Assembly (NCBI RefSeq): GCF_007830595.1
Contig: NZ_VLLD01000001.1
Source: Treponema_B putidum
GTDB lineage: Bacteria > Spirochaetota > Spirochaetia > Treponematales > Treponemataceae
Strand: one strand, 5' to 3'
Length of the DNA: 64,000 nucleotides
Below the pieces are notes generated by a model. It was not told the origin of the DNA. It ran no database searches and saw only the letters and a program-made list of their open reading frames with translations. This document shows, piece by piece, positions 1-8,665 of the stretch (positions are counted from its first letter, which is position 1; each line of letters opens with the position of its first letter). Made by a program: the position numbers and the translations under genes.

Positions 1-1
1 C

Positions 2-691
2 AATGCATCTCAGATCCCCGAAATGTTTGCTATGATCTTTAAGGGTGCTTTTAATCCCAAAGCTGTTTGGGGCGGTGCACTCGGTTTCGGAATGGGAAGA
101 GCTGTCCGCTACGGTGTTGCCCGAGGCCTTTTCTCGAATGAAGCAGGTATGGGTTCTACACCTCATGCTCATGCTGTTGCAGATGTAAAACATCCTGTGG
201 AACAGGGCGTATTGGGTATTGTTGCCGTATTTATCGACACCTTTGTTGTTTTAAACATTACAGTATTTACCGTTTTGAGCTCAGGCGTTGTAAAATTTGA
301 AGGCGGCGAACCTACAATGAGGGGAATTAAGCTCGTTCAAGAAGCTTTTGCACAACACTTGTTCGGAACCACATTCGGCTATCTTTTCATTGCTATCTGT
401 CTTTTCTTCTTTGCATTCTCTACAATTATCGGCTGGTACTACTTCGGAGAAACAAATATCAGATACTTATTCGGAACAAAAGGGCTTATTCCCTACCAGC
501 TCCTAGTAGTTATCTTCATTTTTGTCGGAAGCTTGCTTAAGATAGATTTGGTTTGGGAATTGACCGACTTCTTTAACGGAATCATGGTTATACCTAACCT
601 TATAGCCTTGCTATTACTAAGCGGAGCCGTTGCTAAGGTCTTAAAAGACTATAACAAGGGACTCCCATACGACGCAAGCCAGTATAAATAA
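2..691 (+). CDS. sodium/alanine (glycine) symporter, AGCS family, C-terminal part
   Basis: The gene runs in from the left edge; the frame is open from base 2, so the start lies outside the window. About 229 residues remain. The visible signature is the NEAGMGSTPHAHA stretch, typical of the AGCS sodium:alanine/glycine symporters, followed by several hydrophobic segments (around IVAVFIDTFVVLNITVFTVL, the YLFIAICLFFFAFS helix and LLVVIFIFVGSLL). These inner-membrane carriers import alanine or glycine with sodium. The next gene is a GrdX-family protein linked to glycine reductase, so glycine is a plausible substrate (inference). A strong hairpin terminator follows directly, which separates it from grdX. 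Family call is firm; substrate is not decided by the sequence. Confidence 0.93.
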   Translation, partial: NASQIPEMFAMIFKGAFNPKAVWGGALGFGMGRAVRYGVARGLFSNEAGMGSTPHAHAVADVKHPVEQGVLGIVAVFIDTFVVLNITVFTVLSSGVVKFEGGEPTMRGIKLVQEAFAQHLFGTTFGYLFIAICLFFFAFSTIIGWYYFGETNIRYLFGTKGLIPYQLLVVIFIFVGSLLKIDLVWELTDFFNGIMVIPNLIALLLLSGAVAKVLKDYNKGLPYDASQYK

Positions 692-698
692 ACACTAA

Positions 699-725
699 AA
701 AGGGCAGCTTGAGCTGCCCTTTATC
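699..725 (+). terminator. rho-independent terminator after the AGCS symporter
   Basis: The sequence aaagggcagc-ttga-gctgcccttt makes a ten-pair stem with a four-base loop, followed by a T-rich tail. It starts 8 bases after the symporter stop codon. This is the clearest simple terminator of the window. Confidence 0.9.
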
Positions 726-753
726 TTTACTTTTATTTTCCAAAACATAAGAT

Positions 754-1149
754 ATGCAAAAAGATTCAAAAACTAACAAAAGACTTATTATCACAAATAA
801 CCCTAAAGTTAAGACTTTCTATGAAGAAGATAGAACGGGACTAAAAGACCGCTATGAGCTTAAATTTTTGGATTCAAGAGATGAAGTTTTTAAGACAGTA
901 AGGGATTTGATCCATTCCAACTGGAAGCTCTTAAACCATGCAATGGCAGGAAACATTCCGCTTCACAAGCACCCATACCGCAGCATGGCTTTGGAACAGC
1001 AGGAAAATCTTGACACAAATTCCCTGATTCTGTGGGAATCGGCGATGGAACGTGTAAAAAGAGGTAAAATACCCGCCTATCCTGACGATGTATTGGAAGA
1101 TTTTCAAGAACTGGATTATAATCTATTTTCGGGCTCGGTAAAATTTTAA
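754..1149 (+). CDS. grdX: GrdX family protein
   Basis: 131 residues. The protein shows the GrdX pattern: an ITNNP motif near the N-terminus (residues 13-17) and, in the middle, RDLIHSNWKLLNHAMAGNI followed by an HPYRSMAL block, matching the family pattern RDLIHxGxKLLxHPLxGSxxPxxxPYxS as I know it. GrdX is a small protein of unknown biochemical role encoded with glycine/sarcosine/betaine reductase genes, which need selenocysteine; selB lies 58 kb further on, and a glycine/alanine-type symporter lies directly upstream. The ATG at 754 has no convincing Shine-Dalgarno sequence. The role in glycine reduction rests on family association only. Confidence 0.82.
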   Translation: MQKDSKTNKRLIITNNPKVKTFYEEDRTGLKDRYELKFLDSRDEVFKTVRDLIHSNWKLLNHAMAGNIPLHKHPYRSMALEQQENLDTNSLILWESAMERVKRGKIPAYPDDVLEDFQELDYNLFSGSVKF

Positions 1150-1197
1150 CAACTATCTTAAATTCATTTATAAGCTGAAGGTGAGGCTTTGGCGAAT

Positions 1198-2010
1198 TTA
1201 AAAGAAAAGCCACGAGCTTACATCATCGATGATTTTTGTTAAAATCATTGCATGTATTTCCTGTTTTTCAGATTCTACATATTCTTTCCATGAAGTGTGA
1301 GTATAATTTTTATTGATTCTTGAACGCAATAGAAGAGATTTTTCTTTTAGTTCCTCTTCAGTTAATTTTGAATAGGCTTTTAAAACATTGACCACAAAAT
1401 ACGTACTTAGAGTTTTTATAAGGGTATTTTTAGCCGTATCCGATACTTTATTAAATAAAGCTGCACTTTTTTCGTATTCTTTCATCATTTGTAGGGAGAG
1501 AGCCGAATAAAATACAAGCCATTCACTTGATTCCGTATTTGAAACAGGCAAAGATGAGGTAAATTCAAAAACATCCTGATAGTCTCCCGAAATCATCTTA
1601 GCTGCAGCAAATTTTGGGCCTAATTTTATCAAATACTTATATTTATGTTCTTTTAAAAAGGAACATAACTTATTCATAGAAGAAAAATCTCCCAAAAGAA
1701 TAAGAGATTCAGCTAAGAGTTTTGAATTTTTATAGTTTATTCTTTTTTTTGTATAAATTTTCATTTCAAGCAGGGAGGCGAGAGATGACCAATCTTCAGC
1801 CTCAATATAGTCAATCAATGTCTTGTTTTTAAAAAAGAGGATATTTACAAACAGTATCAGAATAAAAAATACGGGACCGAAAAACCAGTTTGTCTTCCAA
1901 AATTCCCTCATAAACGAACCGTCAGCATAAAACAAAGGCAGGAAAAAAACGGTAAACAATAATAAACTTAAGACGATATTAAATATAATAAATAGTACTT
2001 TTAATTTCAT
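1198..2010 (-). CDS. membrane protein with helical (TPR-like) C-terminal part, unknown function
   Basis: 270 residues from the ATG at 2010, chosen because AAAGGA sits 6 bases upstream; an in-frame extension to 2037 adds nine residues without a better ribosome site. The N-terminus has two hydrophobic segments (about residues 3-25 and 40-58, the latter ending before an NKTLIDYIEAEDW helix). The rest is soluble, alpha-helical and looks like weak TPR-type repeats (for example WLVFYSALSLQMMKEYEKSA). I do not recognise a family. It is transcribed divergently from the HD-GYP-like gene, only 49 bases away. Likely an inner-membrane anchored scaffold (inference). Confidence 0.6.
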   Translation of the reverse strand: MKLKVLFIIFNIVLSLLLFTVFFLPLFYADGSFMREFWKTNWFFGPVFFILILFVNILFFKNKTLIDYIEAEDWSSLASLLEMKIYTKKRINYKNSKLLAESLILLGDFSSMNKLCSFLKEHKYKYLIKLGPKFAAAKMISGDYQDVFEFTSSLPVSNTESSEWLVFYSALSLQMMKEYEKSAALFNKVSDTAKNTLIKTLSTYFVVNVLKAYSKLTEEELKEKSLLLRSRINKNYTHTSWKEYVESEKQEIHAMILTKIIDDVSSWLFF

Positions 2011-2059
2011 ATAAAATCCTTTATAATATATGTACATTATACTATAGGAGAGAAAATAA

Positions 2060-3253
2060 GTGAATACCTATAATGCCGACCATATAAAAGATTTATCATT
2101 TTTTAATAAAAATGTTTATTTAGACAAGAAATTTTTGCTTTTAATCCCCGAAACGCCGCTTACGGCCGAGCTAAAAGCTATTTTAAGCGAGTGGGATTTT
2201 TCTCTCCTTTATTCCGACGGTGAACCATCAAGTTTTATGAGTTTTAGGACAAATAAGGCTGAATCTTCAGACAAGGACGTACTGGACTCGAGCAAGGAAA
2301 ACGAAATTATTTCAGAAAAGCTAAAAAAGCAAAAAGAAATGATGGAAGAAATCGAAAATAAATTTTGGGATTTTTTACGATTTACGGATAAAATTTTTAC
2401 CGATTATACTATGAAAAAAATCTTGGAGCCGCGTCTTATTTTTGATAAAGTAAAAGAGCTTTGCGATTTCGTAAAAAACGATAAAAAGCTAATCCTTCTT
2501 ATAGAAATGCAAAAATACAGCTCTCCGACAAATTATCTTGTCATGCACTCCCTAAGATCTTCAATTTTTGCCATAATTATAGGAATTCAGCTAAAAATGC
2601 CTCCCCATAGACTAATAGAGCTGGGAGCAGCCTGTCTTTTACACGAAATAGGAATGTTTAGGCTTCCGCCTCAATACTATATGTATGATGCACCATTAAG
2701 CGAAGAAGGAAAAAAGGCCTTATTTACACATCCTGTTCTGTCCTATAATATTTTAAAAACCTCATCTTTTTCTTTGCCCATATGCTTAGCCGTATTGGAG
2801 CATCATGAAAGAGAGAATGGTATGGGCTATCCTAGGGGGCTTACAAAGGAAAAAATTTCAATGTATGGTAAAATAATAGCCGTTGCCTGTTCCTATGAAG
2901 CGGCTACTTCACCCCGTCCTTATAAGGAAGCTCAAGATGCCTCATCTGGTATTGTCGAAATGATAAAAAATGCTAACGGACAATATGATGAAACTATCTT
3001 AAAGGCTCTTCTTTATGCCCTGTCTTTTTATCCTGTCGGAATGTATGTTCATCTTTCTAATGGAAAAATTGCAAAAGTCATTGATGTAAATCCGAGCGAT
3101 CCGCGCTTTCCGATAGTTCAACTGTACGGTCAAACAGGGCCTACAGGAGAACCCGTAATAATACAGACTAAAGCAAGTACCGTAACCATAAAAAGACAGT
3201 TATCTAAAGAAGAACTAAAAAATATTGACCGTAACTCAACTGCCTTATTTTAA
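2060..3253 (+). CDS. HD-GYP-like domain protein (variant metal site)
   Basis: 397 residues, GTG start at 2060 with TAGGAG about 9 bases upstream. Residues 1-150 are an N-terminal region of no recognised family with a charged helix (about 75-105). The HD-GYP-like domain follows: H163, the HE pair at 195-196 in LLHEIGMF, H224, then HHE at 248-250 and NGMGYP at 253-258. HD-GYP proteins hydrolyse cyclic di-GMP or related dinucleotides. The canonical HDIGK is HEIGM here, so D is replaced by E and K by M, which may alter metal binding or activity. The 3' end overlaps the convergent smr gene by 9 bases. A role in c-di-GMP signalling is plausible but activity is uncertain. Confidence 0.75.
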   Translation: MNTYNADHIKDLSFFNKNVYLDKKFLLLIPETPLTAELKAILSEWDFSLLYSDGEPSSFMSFRTNKAESSDKDVLDSSKENEIISEKLKKQKEMMEEIENKFWDFLRFTDKIFTDYTMKKILEPRLIFDKVKELCDFVKNDKKLILLIEMQKYSSPTNYLVMHSLRSSIFAIIIGIQLKMPPHRLIELGAACLLHEIGMFRLPPQYYMYDAPLSEEGKKALFTHPVLSYNILKTSSFSLPICLAVLEHHERENGMGYPRGLTKEKISMYGKIIAVACSYEAATSPRPYKEAQDASSGIVEMIKNANGQYDETILKALLYALSFYPVGMYVHLSNGKIAKVIDVNPSDPRFPIVQLYGQTGPTGEPVIIQTKASTVTIKRQLSKEELKNIDRNSTALF

Positions 3254-3754
3254 AATTACCCAAGTGGAGCCGGTTCCGCCATCTGCATTTTTCGGATGGC
3301 CGGTTTCGCCTGCTCTTTTATGCTTTTCAAGATAGGAACGGACAAATGGTGCCAAGACTGCTCCTCCGTCTGAATGATTCCCCTTGCCATGTATAATCAA
3401 AATTTTTTTTAAGCCTTTTCGTATCGAATTTTCAAAAAAGATATTTAACGCAGCTTCGGCTTCATCACAGGTCATACCGTGTAAATCGATTTCGTCCTCA
3501 TATCTCATATCCCGCAATATTTTTCGTTCCCTTGCGTAATCTATTTTGTTCAAAGATTCTTGAGCATCTTTATCTTCAGTGCCGTACCGTCTTAACCAGA
3601 GTTCCATAGGATTAATCTTTTTTTTATTTTCTTCGCTTATGAGTGTTTTATGATTTTTTTTATTTGAACGCTCATCTTTTTTTATCTGTTTTTTTCCATA
3701 AGGTTTTCCTGAAATTCTATCCCATTCATCTAAAATATCACCGAAATTACTCAT
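3245..3754 (-). CDS. Smr domain protein (MutS2-type C-terminal domain)
   Basis: 169 residues. The first 80 residues are charged and low in structure (lysine-rich). The C-terminal half is an Smr domain: DLHGMTCDEAEAAL (the conserved DLHG motif), then ILIIHGKGNHSDGG (conserved HGKG), followed by the VRSYLEKH helix and a Gly-rich end ending in STWVILK. Smr domains are often DNA or RNA nicking nucleases, found alone or at the end of MutS2. Here it is a stand-alone small protein. It lies 9 bases downstream of batD on the same strand, so it may be the last gene of that operon. Cellular role not defined. Confidence 0.85.
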   Translation of the reverse strand: MSNFGDILDEWDRISGKPYGKKQIKKDERSNKKNHKTLISEENKKKINPMELWLRRYGTEDKDAQESLNKIDYARERKILRDMRYEDEIDLHGMTCDEAEAALNIFFENSIRKGLKKILIIHGKGNHSDGGAVLAPFVRSYLEKHKRAGETGHPKNADGGTGSTWVILK

Positions 3755-3763
3755 GCAAATCTC

Positions 3764-5203
3764 CTAATCCGTTATAATAAATTCGCTCTTTTTTTGCCAG
3801 CCGCCCGTACCGTCTCTCTTTTCAACAAAAAACCATTCAGAAGTTTTTTGCTTTATAATAACCGTTTCTCCTATTTGCAAGGAGCTTACTATCGCTCCGT
3901 TTTTTTCAGGGATATGATAAACCACAGATTCTTCGTCATAGCCGGTAGGGCGGTAAACGGCTCTTTCATATTGTCCCAAATAAAAAAAGAGAAGTGCAGA
4001 AACAAAAATAAAACAAACTATCAAAAGAGTCTTAAGCCGATTTTTTTTCTTCTTAAAGCATATAATAAAATATACTTCGGCCGCCAATAAAATAAAAAGT
4101 AAGGGCCATAATATTTTTTTAAAAATTGCAGACCTGACAGTAAAGCTTTCCTTTAAATTCAAGTCTTTTTCATATTCAAGCCTCTTAGCTTTTTCTTGTC
4201 CCGAAAAAAGGCTGTTGGCTTCTTTTACACGCAGTTGAGCGATTATCAAGGCTTTTGATATTTTTTCATCAAAATTTTTTTTATGATTGTCGGAAACGTT
4301 TTGGGCTGCCGAACTATCCTTAACCTCCAAAGCGGATTTTAAACTTTCATAAGCTTTTTTTTCGTCATCGCTTATTTTTTCTTGTTCAAGTCTTCCCTCT
4401 ATTACATTTACTTTTTGCTCTCTAATATAAATTTTACGTGAACTTTTTGATTCGGAAGTAATACTTATTTGAGGTATGGGAAGACTTATCTCACCGGTTT
4501 TTAAAGGTGTCCAAAAAAAACAAGAGACGGCTTTCCAACCTAATTCTTTAATATCGATATTATTTTTAATATTATCGGTATCCTCCAAAATGGAATTTTC
4601 AGGAGCTTGGCAGTTTATATCCAAACCGGAAGGTTTACCGTCTCTGCTAAAGTAATCATAAAAAAAGCCTGCCAAAACTATAAGATATTTTTTCCCCTGC
4701 ACAATTTTTTCCACAGGGGAATATGAAACTGCATCCAATATTTTCCATTTGAATATCGTATCTTTTGATAGAGCAGGGGGCTCTACTTGAATAGAAAAAT
4801 TTTTAAGTTTTGTTCGGCTGTTTCCTAAAGATAGATAGGGAACAAGTCCAAAGGTTCCGATTTTTTTTAATTTATATTTGTTTGTAATTAGAATCCCGCC
4901 ATATAATGAATTTACAGCCGAATCTAAAAATTCAAGAACTTCTTCATCATCCACAATAATAAGTTTAGGTATATCGGCATAGCCGGCGTAGCCGGCAGAG
5001 CTATGATAATGGAACGAAGAGTCATCTAATTTTATTTTTATTTCAAAAACAGAATCTATAAACAAAGGGCTTGAAGAAAATGACAACTGTGCATCTTCTT
5101 CTATTCCGGCATGAGCAAAGCTGAAACAAAAAAATAAAAGAAAAAATGCTATCAATAATCGAATGCCTGAGATTGATTGTTTTCTTGCTCTTTCTTTTGC
5201 CAT
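3764..5203 (-). CDS. batD: BatD-like protein with C-terminal SH3-like domain
   Basis: 479 residues with an N-terminal signal peptide (LLIAFFLLFFCFSFAHA, cut near residue 33). The periplasmic part resembles the BatD/oxygen-tolerance family in context and length: beta-rich segments with an early region ending in SLYGGIL and a later FFWTPLKTGEISLPIP. A helical region (280-340) is followed by two transmembrane helices (about 365-412). The last 60 residues read as an SH3-like domain (GAIVSSLQIGETVIIKQ...WFFVEKRDGTGGW). It is the sixth gene of the Bat cluster; its start overlaps the end of batC by 52 bases, and the ATG has GGAG 8 bases upstream. Bat proteins are linked to oxygen tolerance; the molecular function of BatD is unknown. 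Confidence 0.7.
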   Translation of the reverse strand: MAKERARKQSISGIRLLIAFFLLFFCFSFAHAGIEEDAQLSFSSSPLFIDSVFEIKIKLDDSSFHYHSSAGYAGYADIPKLIIVDDEEVLEFLDSAVNSLYGGILITNKYKLKKIGTFGLVPYLSLGNSRTKLKNFSIQVEPPALSKDTIFKWKILDAVSYSPVEKIVQGKKYLIVLAGFFYDYFSRDGKPSGLDINCQAPENSILEDTDNIKNNIDIKELGWKAVSCFFWTPLKTGEISLPIPQISITSESKSSRKIYIREQKVNVIEGRLEQEKISDDEKKAYESLKSALEVKDSSAAQNVSDNHKKNFDEKISKALIIAQLRVKEANSLFSGQEKAKRLEYEKDLNLKESFTVRSAIFKKILWPLLFILLAAEVYFIICFKKKKNRLKTLLIVCFIFVSALLFFYLGQYERAVYRPTGYDEESVVYHIPEKNGAIVSSLQIGETVIIKQKTSEWFFVEKRDGTGGWQKKSEFIITD

Positions 5204-5766
5204 TGCTCTTTCTCCTTTTTTCGTATCAAATTTAAAATAGTTTTTTCTTGTAAACTGTCTTCTTTATTTTCTATGACAGCCGGACCTTGACTATTAATAG
5301 GTTTATCTTTTTCTCTTTTTTGATAGCGCTTACTCAATTCAAAATTAATTTTAGCATCAACACTATCCGGTTCAAGTTCAAGAGATTTTCTAAAAAGAAT
5401 TACAGCTTTCTCATAGTCTTGATTTTTAAATGCAATTATTCCTTTTTGATAATAAATATAGGAATCCAATCTTTTATCATTATTTTCATTTATTTTTTCA
5501 AAGCGGGAAAGAGCCGAAGCATCTTCATTTTGCATAAGATAGATTGAACCGATTGCAAATTCCGAATAGTCTTTTATTTTTTCATCTTTAATTTCTTCAC
5601 TTAAATCCATTGAGTCAAAAAATTTTGATGCAGCCTTGTTCCAGTTGTTTTGTTTCCATGCAATATATCCCGATAGAAAATCGAGTCTGGCCTTATCGCC
5701 TTTACTGCATGCGGAGATCAATAAAACAAGAAAAATTATATAGACTATTTTATTTATTTTTACCAT
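5152..5766 (-). CDS. batC: TPR lipoprotein of the Bat operon (BatC-like)
   Basis: 204 residues from ATG 5766, which has GGAG 9 bases upstream and begins a clean lipoprotein signal (IVYIIFLVLLISAC, acylated Cys around residue 20). An upstream in-frame start would add 18 residues that do not look like a signal. The body contains TPR motifs, clearest in YYQKGIIAFKNQDYEKAVIL and the following FRKSLELEPDSVDAK. The C-terminus is a Lys/Glu/Gln-rich tail. Position between the VWA gene batB and batD matches BatC. It probably scaffolds the VWA proteins at the periplasmic membrane face (inference from family). Confidence 0.75.
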   Translation of the reverse strand: MVKINKIVYIIFLVLLISACSKGDKARLDFLSGYIAWKQNNWNKAASKFFDSMDLSEEIKDEKIKDYSEFAIGSIYLMQNEDASALSRFEKINENNDKRLDSYIYYQKGIIAFKNQDYEKAVILFRKSLELEPDSVDAKINFELSKRYQKREKDKPINSQGPAVIENKEDSLQEKTILNLIRKKEKEQWQKKEQENNQSQAFDY

Positions 5767-6736
5767 AAATAGACACTCCGCCCAAACATAAAAAAATAAA
5801 AGCAAGTAAAAGCATTTCAAAATTTCTTTTTACCGGTTCCTGTATATAAACCATTTTTTCCACACCCTCTATTCCGGTATCGATTATTTTTAAAATACTT
5901 TCTATAGAACCCGAACTTAAAGCTGAAATATACATACTATCGCCGCCTGCCGCTTTTGCAGCTTTTTGTAAAAACTCTTCTTCCAATCGTGCATCCTTTA
6001 ATTGGGTATTTCCCTTTTCATCAACTACTCTTATTTTACTGTCTTCAAGGGTACCGAATCCCACAATAATGAGAAGCACATCCGTCTTTTTGATTTTTTC
6101 TGCGGCGTGTAAAAGAGAGCCTGTAGTTTCCCCGCCGTCCGTGCATAAAATTATTATTTTTGAATTTCCCCTGTTCTCCCCAAAAGAATCCAAAGCCCGT
6201 AATACTCCTGCTTCAAGGTTTGTCCCTGCGGAAGAAAGGATTAACGGAGACAGGGCATCTATTGCAGAGGACAGTGCATTTTTTTCAAAGCTTAACGGAA
6301 CAGATAAAACTCCGTCACCCTTTGTAATTACAAGTCCAACTGCAGGCTCAGTATGCCCTGTATTCCCTGCTGAGGTTTTATGCATTTTTTCCAGCAGTAT
6401 TTTTAAAAATTTTCTTTGTACCGCAATGCGGCTGGGCTGAATATCCTGAAGGCTCATACTTTTTGAAATATCGGAAACAAGCATAACCGATACTCCTCTG
6501 CGTCTTACCGAAATAGGTTTAGCCCCCCAAAGGGGACAGGCTAAACCCAAAACCAAAAAAATCCAAGCAAGAGAAAAAAACAATGCCCTTGTCTTAGCCT
6601 TTTTGATTATTTTTTTTAAATTTTCCAAACTTAAATAAGCTTTTTTTATCTTTTTTAAGTTTATATAAAAAATGAACCAAACAGGAAGTAAAAATATAAT
6701 CAAAAATAAATATGCAGGGTTTTCAAAACTTATCAT
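5750..6736 (-). CDS. batB: VWA domain membrane protein, BatB-like
   Basis: 328 residues from ATG 6736 (GAGGG 7 bases upstream; start overlaps the batA stop by 4 bases, a sign of translational coupling). Two N-terminal transmembrane helices (about 7-26 and 50-68), then a von Willebrand A domain with the MIDAS motif DISKSMS (D89, S91, S93) and the IIILCTDGGETTGS strand containing the second metal site. A C-terminal helix (MLLLAFIFLCLGGVSIYG) anchors the end. Two adjacent VWA proteins in a DUF58-containing cluster are diagnostic of the Bat/aerotolerance locus. These are thought to form a MoxR-assisted chaperone-like complex. Confidence 0.85.
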   Translation of the reverse strand: MISFENPAYLFLIIFLLPVWFIFYINLKKIKKAYLSLENLKKIIKKAKTRALFFSLAWIFLVLGLACPLWGAKPISVRRRGVSVMLVSDISKSMSLQDIQPSRIAVQRKFLKILLEKMHKTSAGNTGHTEPAVGLVITKGDGVLSVPLSFEKNALSSAIDALSPLILSSAGTNLEAGVLRALDSFGENRGNSKIIILCTDGGETTGSLLHAAEKIKKTDVLLIIVGFGTLEDSKIRVVDEKGNTQLKDARLEEEFLQKAAKAAGGDSMYISALSSGSIESILKIIDTGIEGVEKMVYIQEPVKRNFEMLLLAFIFLCLGGVSIYGKNK

Positions 6737-7731
6737 AGATATACCCTCATAAAAATTCTGCGTAAAAGCCATGCAAAAGCAAAAGAAAATATTGAGGCGG
6801 ATAAAAAATAAACATATAAATTTTCTTCGATTATCTGTGTAAAATTTGACTGTGCAGAAGGGATTTGCTTGGACATAGTATTAAATATATTTTCAAGCAT
6901 CTCAGGTGAAGAGGCGGAGGCATATTTTCCGTTTCCGTATTGAGCTGTTTTTTTTAACTCAAGCTCATCGAACTTAGAAAAAATAGAACCTGAGTAAGTT
7001 TTTCCTGTTTTTCGATCCGTATATTCCAAAGTAGTATATCCCGCACTTCCTATTCCTATAACATAAAAGCCGATGTTTTTATTTACTAAAGATGTTGCAG
7101 CAGTTTTCGGATTAATTTCTCCCGTATTATTTTCGCCGTCAGTAAGTAAAATAATATATGAAGAGTTGAATTTACTTCTTGTCATATAGGCTGAAGAAAC
7201 TGCAAGTCCCATGCCGATTGCCGTTCCGTCTCCCAATTCTCCTATACTTAAAGAATTAAGGCGCGATAAAAACACCTTATGGTCAATTGTAGGAGGAACA
7301 ATTAGAGCTGCAGAACTTGATAAAGCAGCCAAGCCGAAAGAATCTCCCGGATACTTTGCAACAAATTTTCTTATAATTTTTTTTGCACTTTCGATTCTTG
7401 TTTCTCCGTTCATATCCTTTGCAGCCATCGAAGGACTTATGTCCAATAAAAACATAATCGAACTTCCTGCATCGGTATACATTTGTTTATTTTTAAAAAT
7501 AACAGGCTCTGATAAAGTTATTATCAAAAATATAATTCCGCAATACCAAAGAAAATAAGATAAAAAATTCCCGAATTCCATTAGTTTATTTTTTTTTGGA
7601 AAAAGCCCTTTCCAATTTACCAAATTTAAATTTAACTCGGGACTTTGCATCAGTCCGTTTTTTTTTAATATAAAAAAGAAAGGGAAAAGTAATAGCAATA
7701 AAAACACGATAGGGTGGTTAAAACTAATCAT
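6733..7731 (-). CDS. batA: VWA domain membrane protein, BatA-like
   Basis: 332 residues. ATG 7731 is preferred over the in-frame GTG at 7737 because AAGG lies 5 bases upstream of the ATG but only overlaps the GTG. Membrane helices at about 8-22 and 55-75, then a VWA domain with an intact MIDAS (DISPSM, D97/S99/S101) and IILLTDGENNTGE. The segment GELGDGTAIGMGLA carries the conserved Thr of the metal site. A final helix (YVYFLSASIFSFAFAWLLRR) precedes a basic tail. First of the two VWA genes, coupled to batB by a 4-base overlap. Confidence 0.87.
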   Translation of the reverse strand: MISFNHPIVFLLLLLFPFFFILKKNGLMQSPELNLNLVNWKGLFPKKNKLMEFGNFLSYFLWYCGIIFLIITLSEPVIFKNKQMYTDAGSSIMFLLDISPSMAAKDMNGETRIESAKKIIRKFVAKYPGDSFGLAALSSSAALIVPPTIDHKVFLSRLNSLSIGELGDGTAIGMGLAVSSAYMTRSKFNSSYIILLTDGENNTGEINPKTAATSLVNKNIGFYVIGIGSAGYTTLEYTDRKTGKTYSGSIFSKFDELELKKTAQYGNGKYASASSPEMLENIFNTMSKQIPSAQSNFTQIIEENLYVYFLSASIFSFAFAWLLRRIFMRVYL

Positions 7732-8665
7732 CTTCACCTTCTTGTATTCTTATCTTTATTTTTGTTTTTTGTTTTGAATTTATAATTTTTTGAATTTCGG
7801 ATTCGGCTATTTTCATAAGTTTAAAAGTTTGATTAAAAAAATACATGCTTTCCATTTCAAAGTTTATTTTTGTAATGTCCGTACCCCCGAAACGGATAGC
7901 TTGGAGTTTAAAAAAAAGTTTTTCAAATTCAAAGTAAACACCGTATGTATTTTTAAATTTTGTTTTAAGTCTTTCCAACATTTCCGAGTAGGTAAGGCTG
8001 TCCCCTTCATCCGATTTTACAACCTGTTCAGATTCAGTCAAGCTGAAGCAATACTTTCTAAAAACAAATTCAAACTTTTTTAACCAATCTTTTCTTTTTG
8101 CAATCATTTCAAGATTATCGGAAGAAGAAACGGAAGAGATTTGCCGCTTTAGCCTTTTTAAAGCTTTATTCAATGTTCTGATTCTTAGTCTTTGAGCTTT
8201 CGAAAAAGAATAAACAAAAAAACGTTTTCTTATTGTAGAAAAAATCATTATAAAACTAAAAATAAGTACACCGCTCACAGAAGCGATGAGATAAAGCAAA
8301 TAACTTGTACCCGGAATTAAAATAGGAGGACGCGGAGGCTGTATAACCTCCACCTTTGCAGTCTCCAATATTGAAGAAATAAAAACTTGAGGAATGGCAT
8401 CGTAAATACCTGCCTCAGTCAAGGGAGGAAAAGAAATAGCACCTGTTTCCCATGGAGTAAAACTTATGGATATGTATTCTTTTTTTTCCTGTTTTTTAAT
8501 TTGAATGGACGTTATATCCATAAAAACATTTTGTTTTATTTTATTAACTTTGAAATATCCGGACATTAAAATAGAAGGGTCAAAAGATTTCAAAGAATCT
8601 ATAGGAAATAAAAATTCTGCGGAGTCGCCGACAAATACTTGTTGAGGAATTAAAATGCCTTCCAT
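7724..8665 (-). CDS. conserved Bat-operon membrane protein, unknown function
   Basis: 313 residues. The N-terminal 110 residues are beta-rich and lack an obvious signal peptide; a PPRPPILIPG linker is followed by one strong transmembrane helix (about residues 124-147, SYLLYLIASVSGVLIFSFIM). The C-terminal 160 residues are helical and basic and would be cytoplasmic. It sits between the DUF58 gene and batA, with short overlaps on both sides (16 and 8 bases), the same place as the unassigned gene of the Borrelia cluster as I recall it. It may link DUF58 and the VWA pair across the membrane (inference). No catalytic motif seen. Confidence 0.65.
   Translation of the reverse strand: MEGILIPQQVFVGDSAEFLFPIDSLKSFDPSILMSGYFKVNKIKQNVFMDITSIQIKKQEKKEYISISFTPWETGAISFPPLTEAGIYDAIPQVFISSILETAKVEVIQPPRPPILIPGTSYLLYLIASVSGVLIFSFIMIFSTIRKRFFVYSFSKAQRLRIRTLNKALKRLKRQISSVSSSDNLEMIAKRKDWLKKFEFVFRKYCFSLTESEQVVKSDEGDSLTYSEMLERLKTKFKNTYGVYFEFEKLFFKLQAIRFGGTDITKINFEMESMYFFNQTFKLMKIAESEIQKIINSKQKTKIKIRIQEGEDD

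Noticed and set aside
1158..1190. Terminator after grdX (taaattc ... gaattta)
   Set aside because: Seven-pair arms are separated by a loop of more than 20 bases and there is no T-run directly after.
3794..4090. Plus-strand frames inside batD and similar frames inside other genes
   Set aside because: They lie opposite well-supported genes and show no ribosome sites or recognisable protein features.
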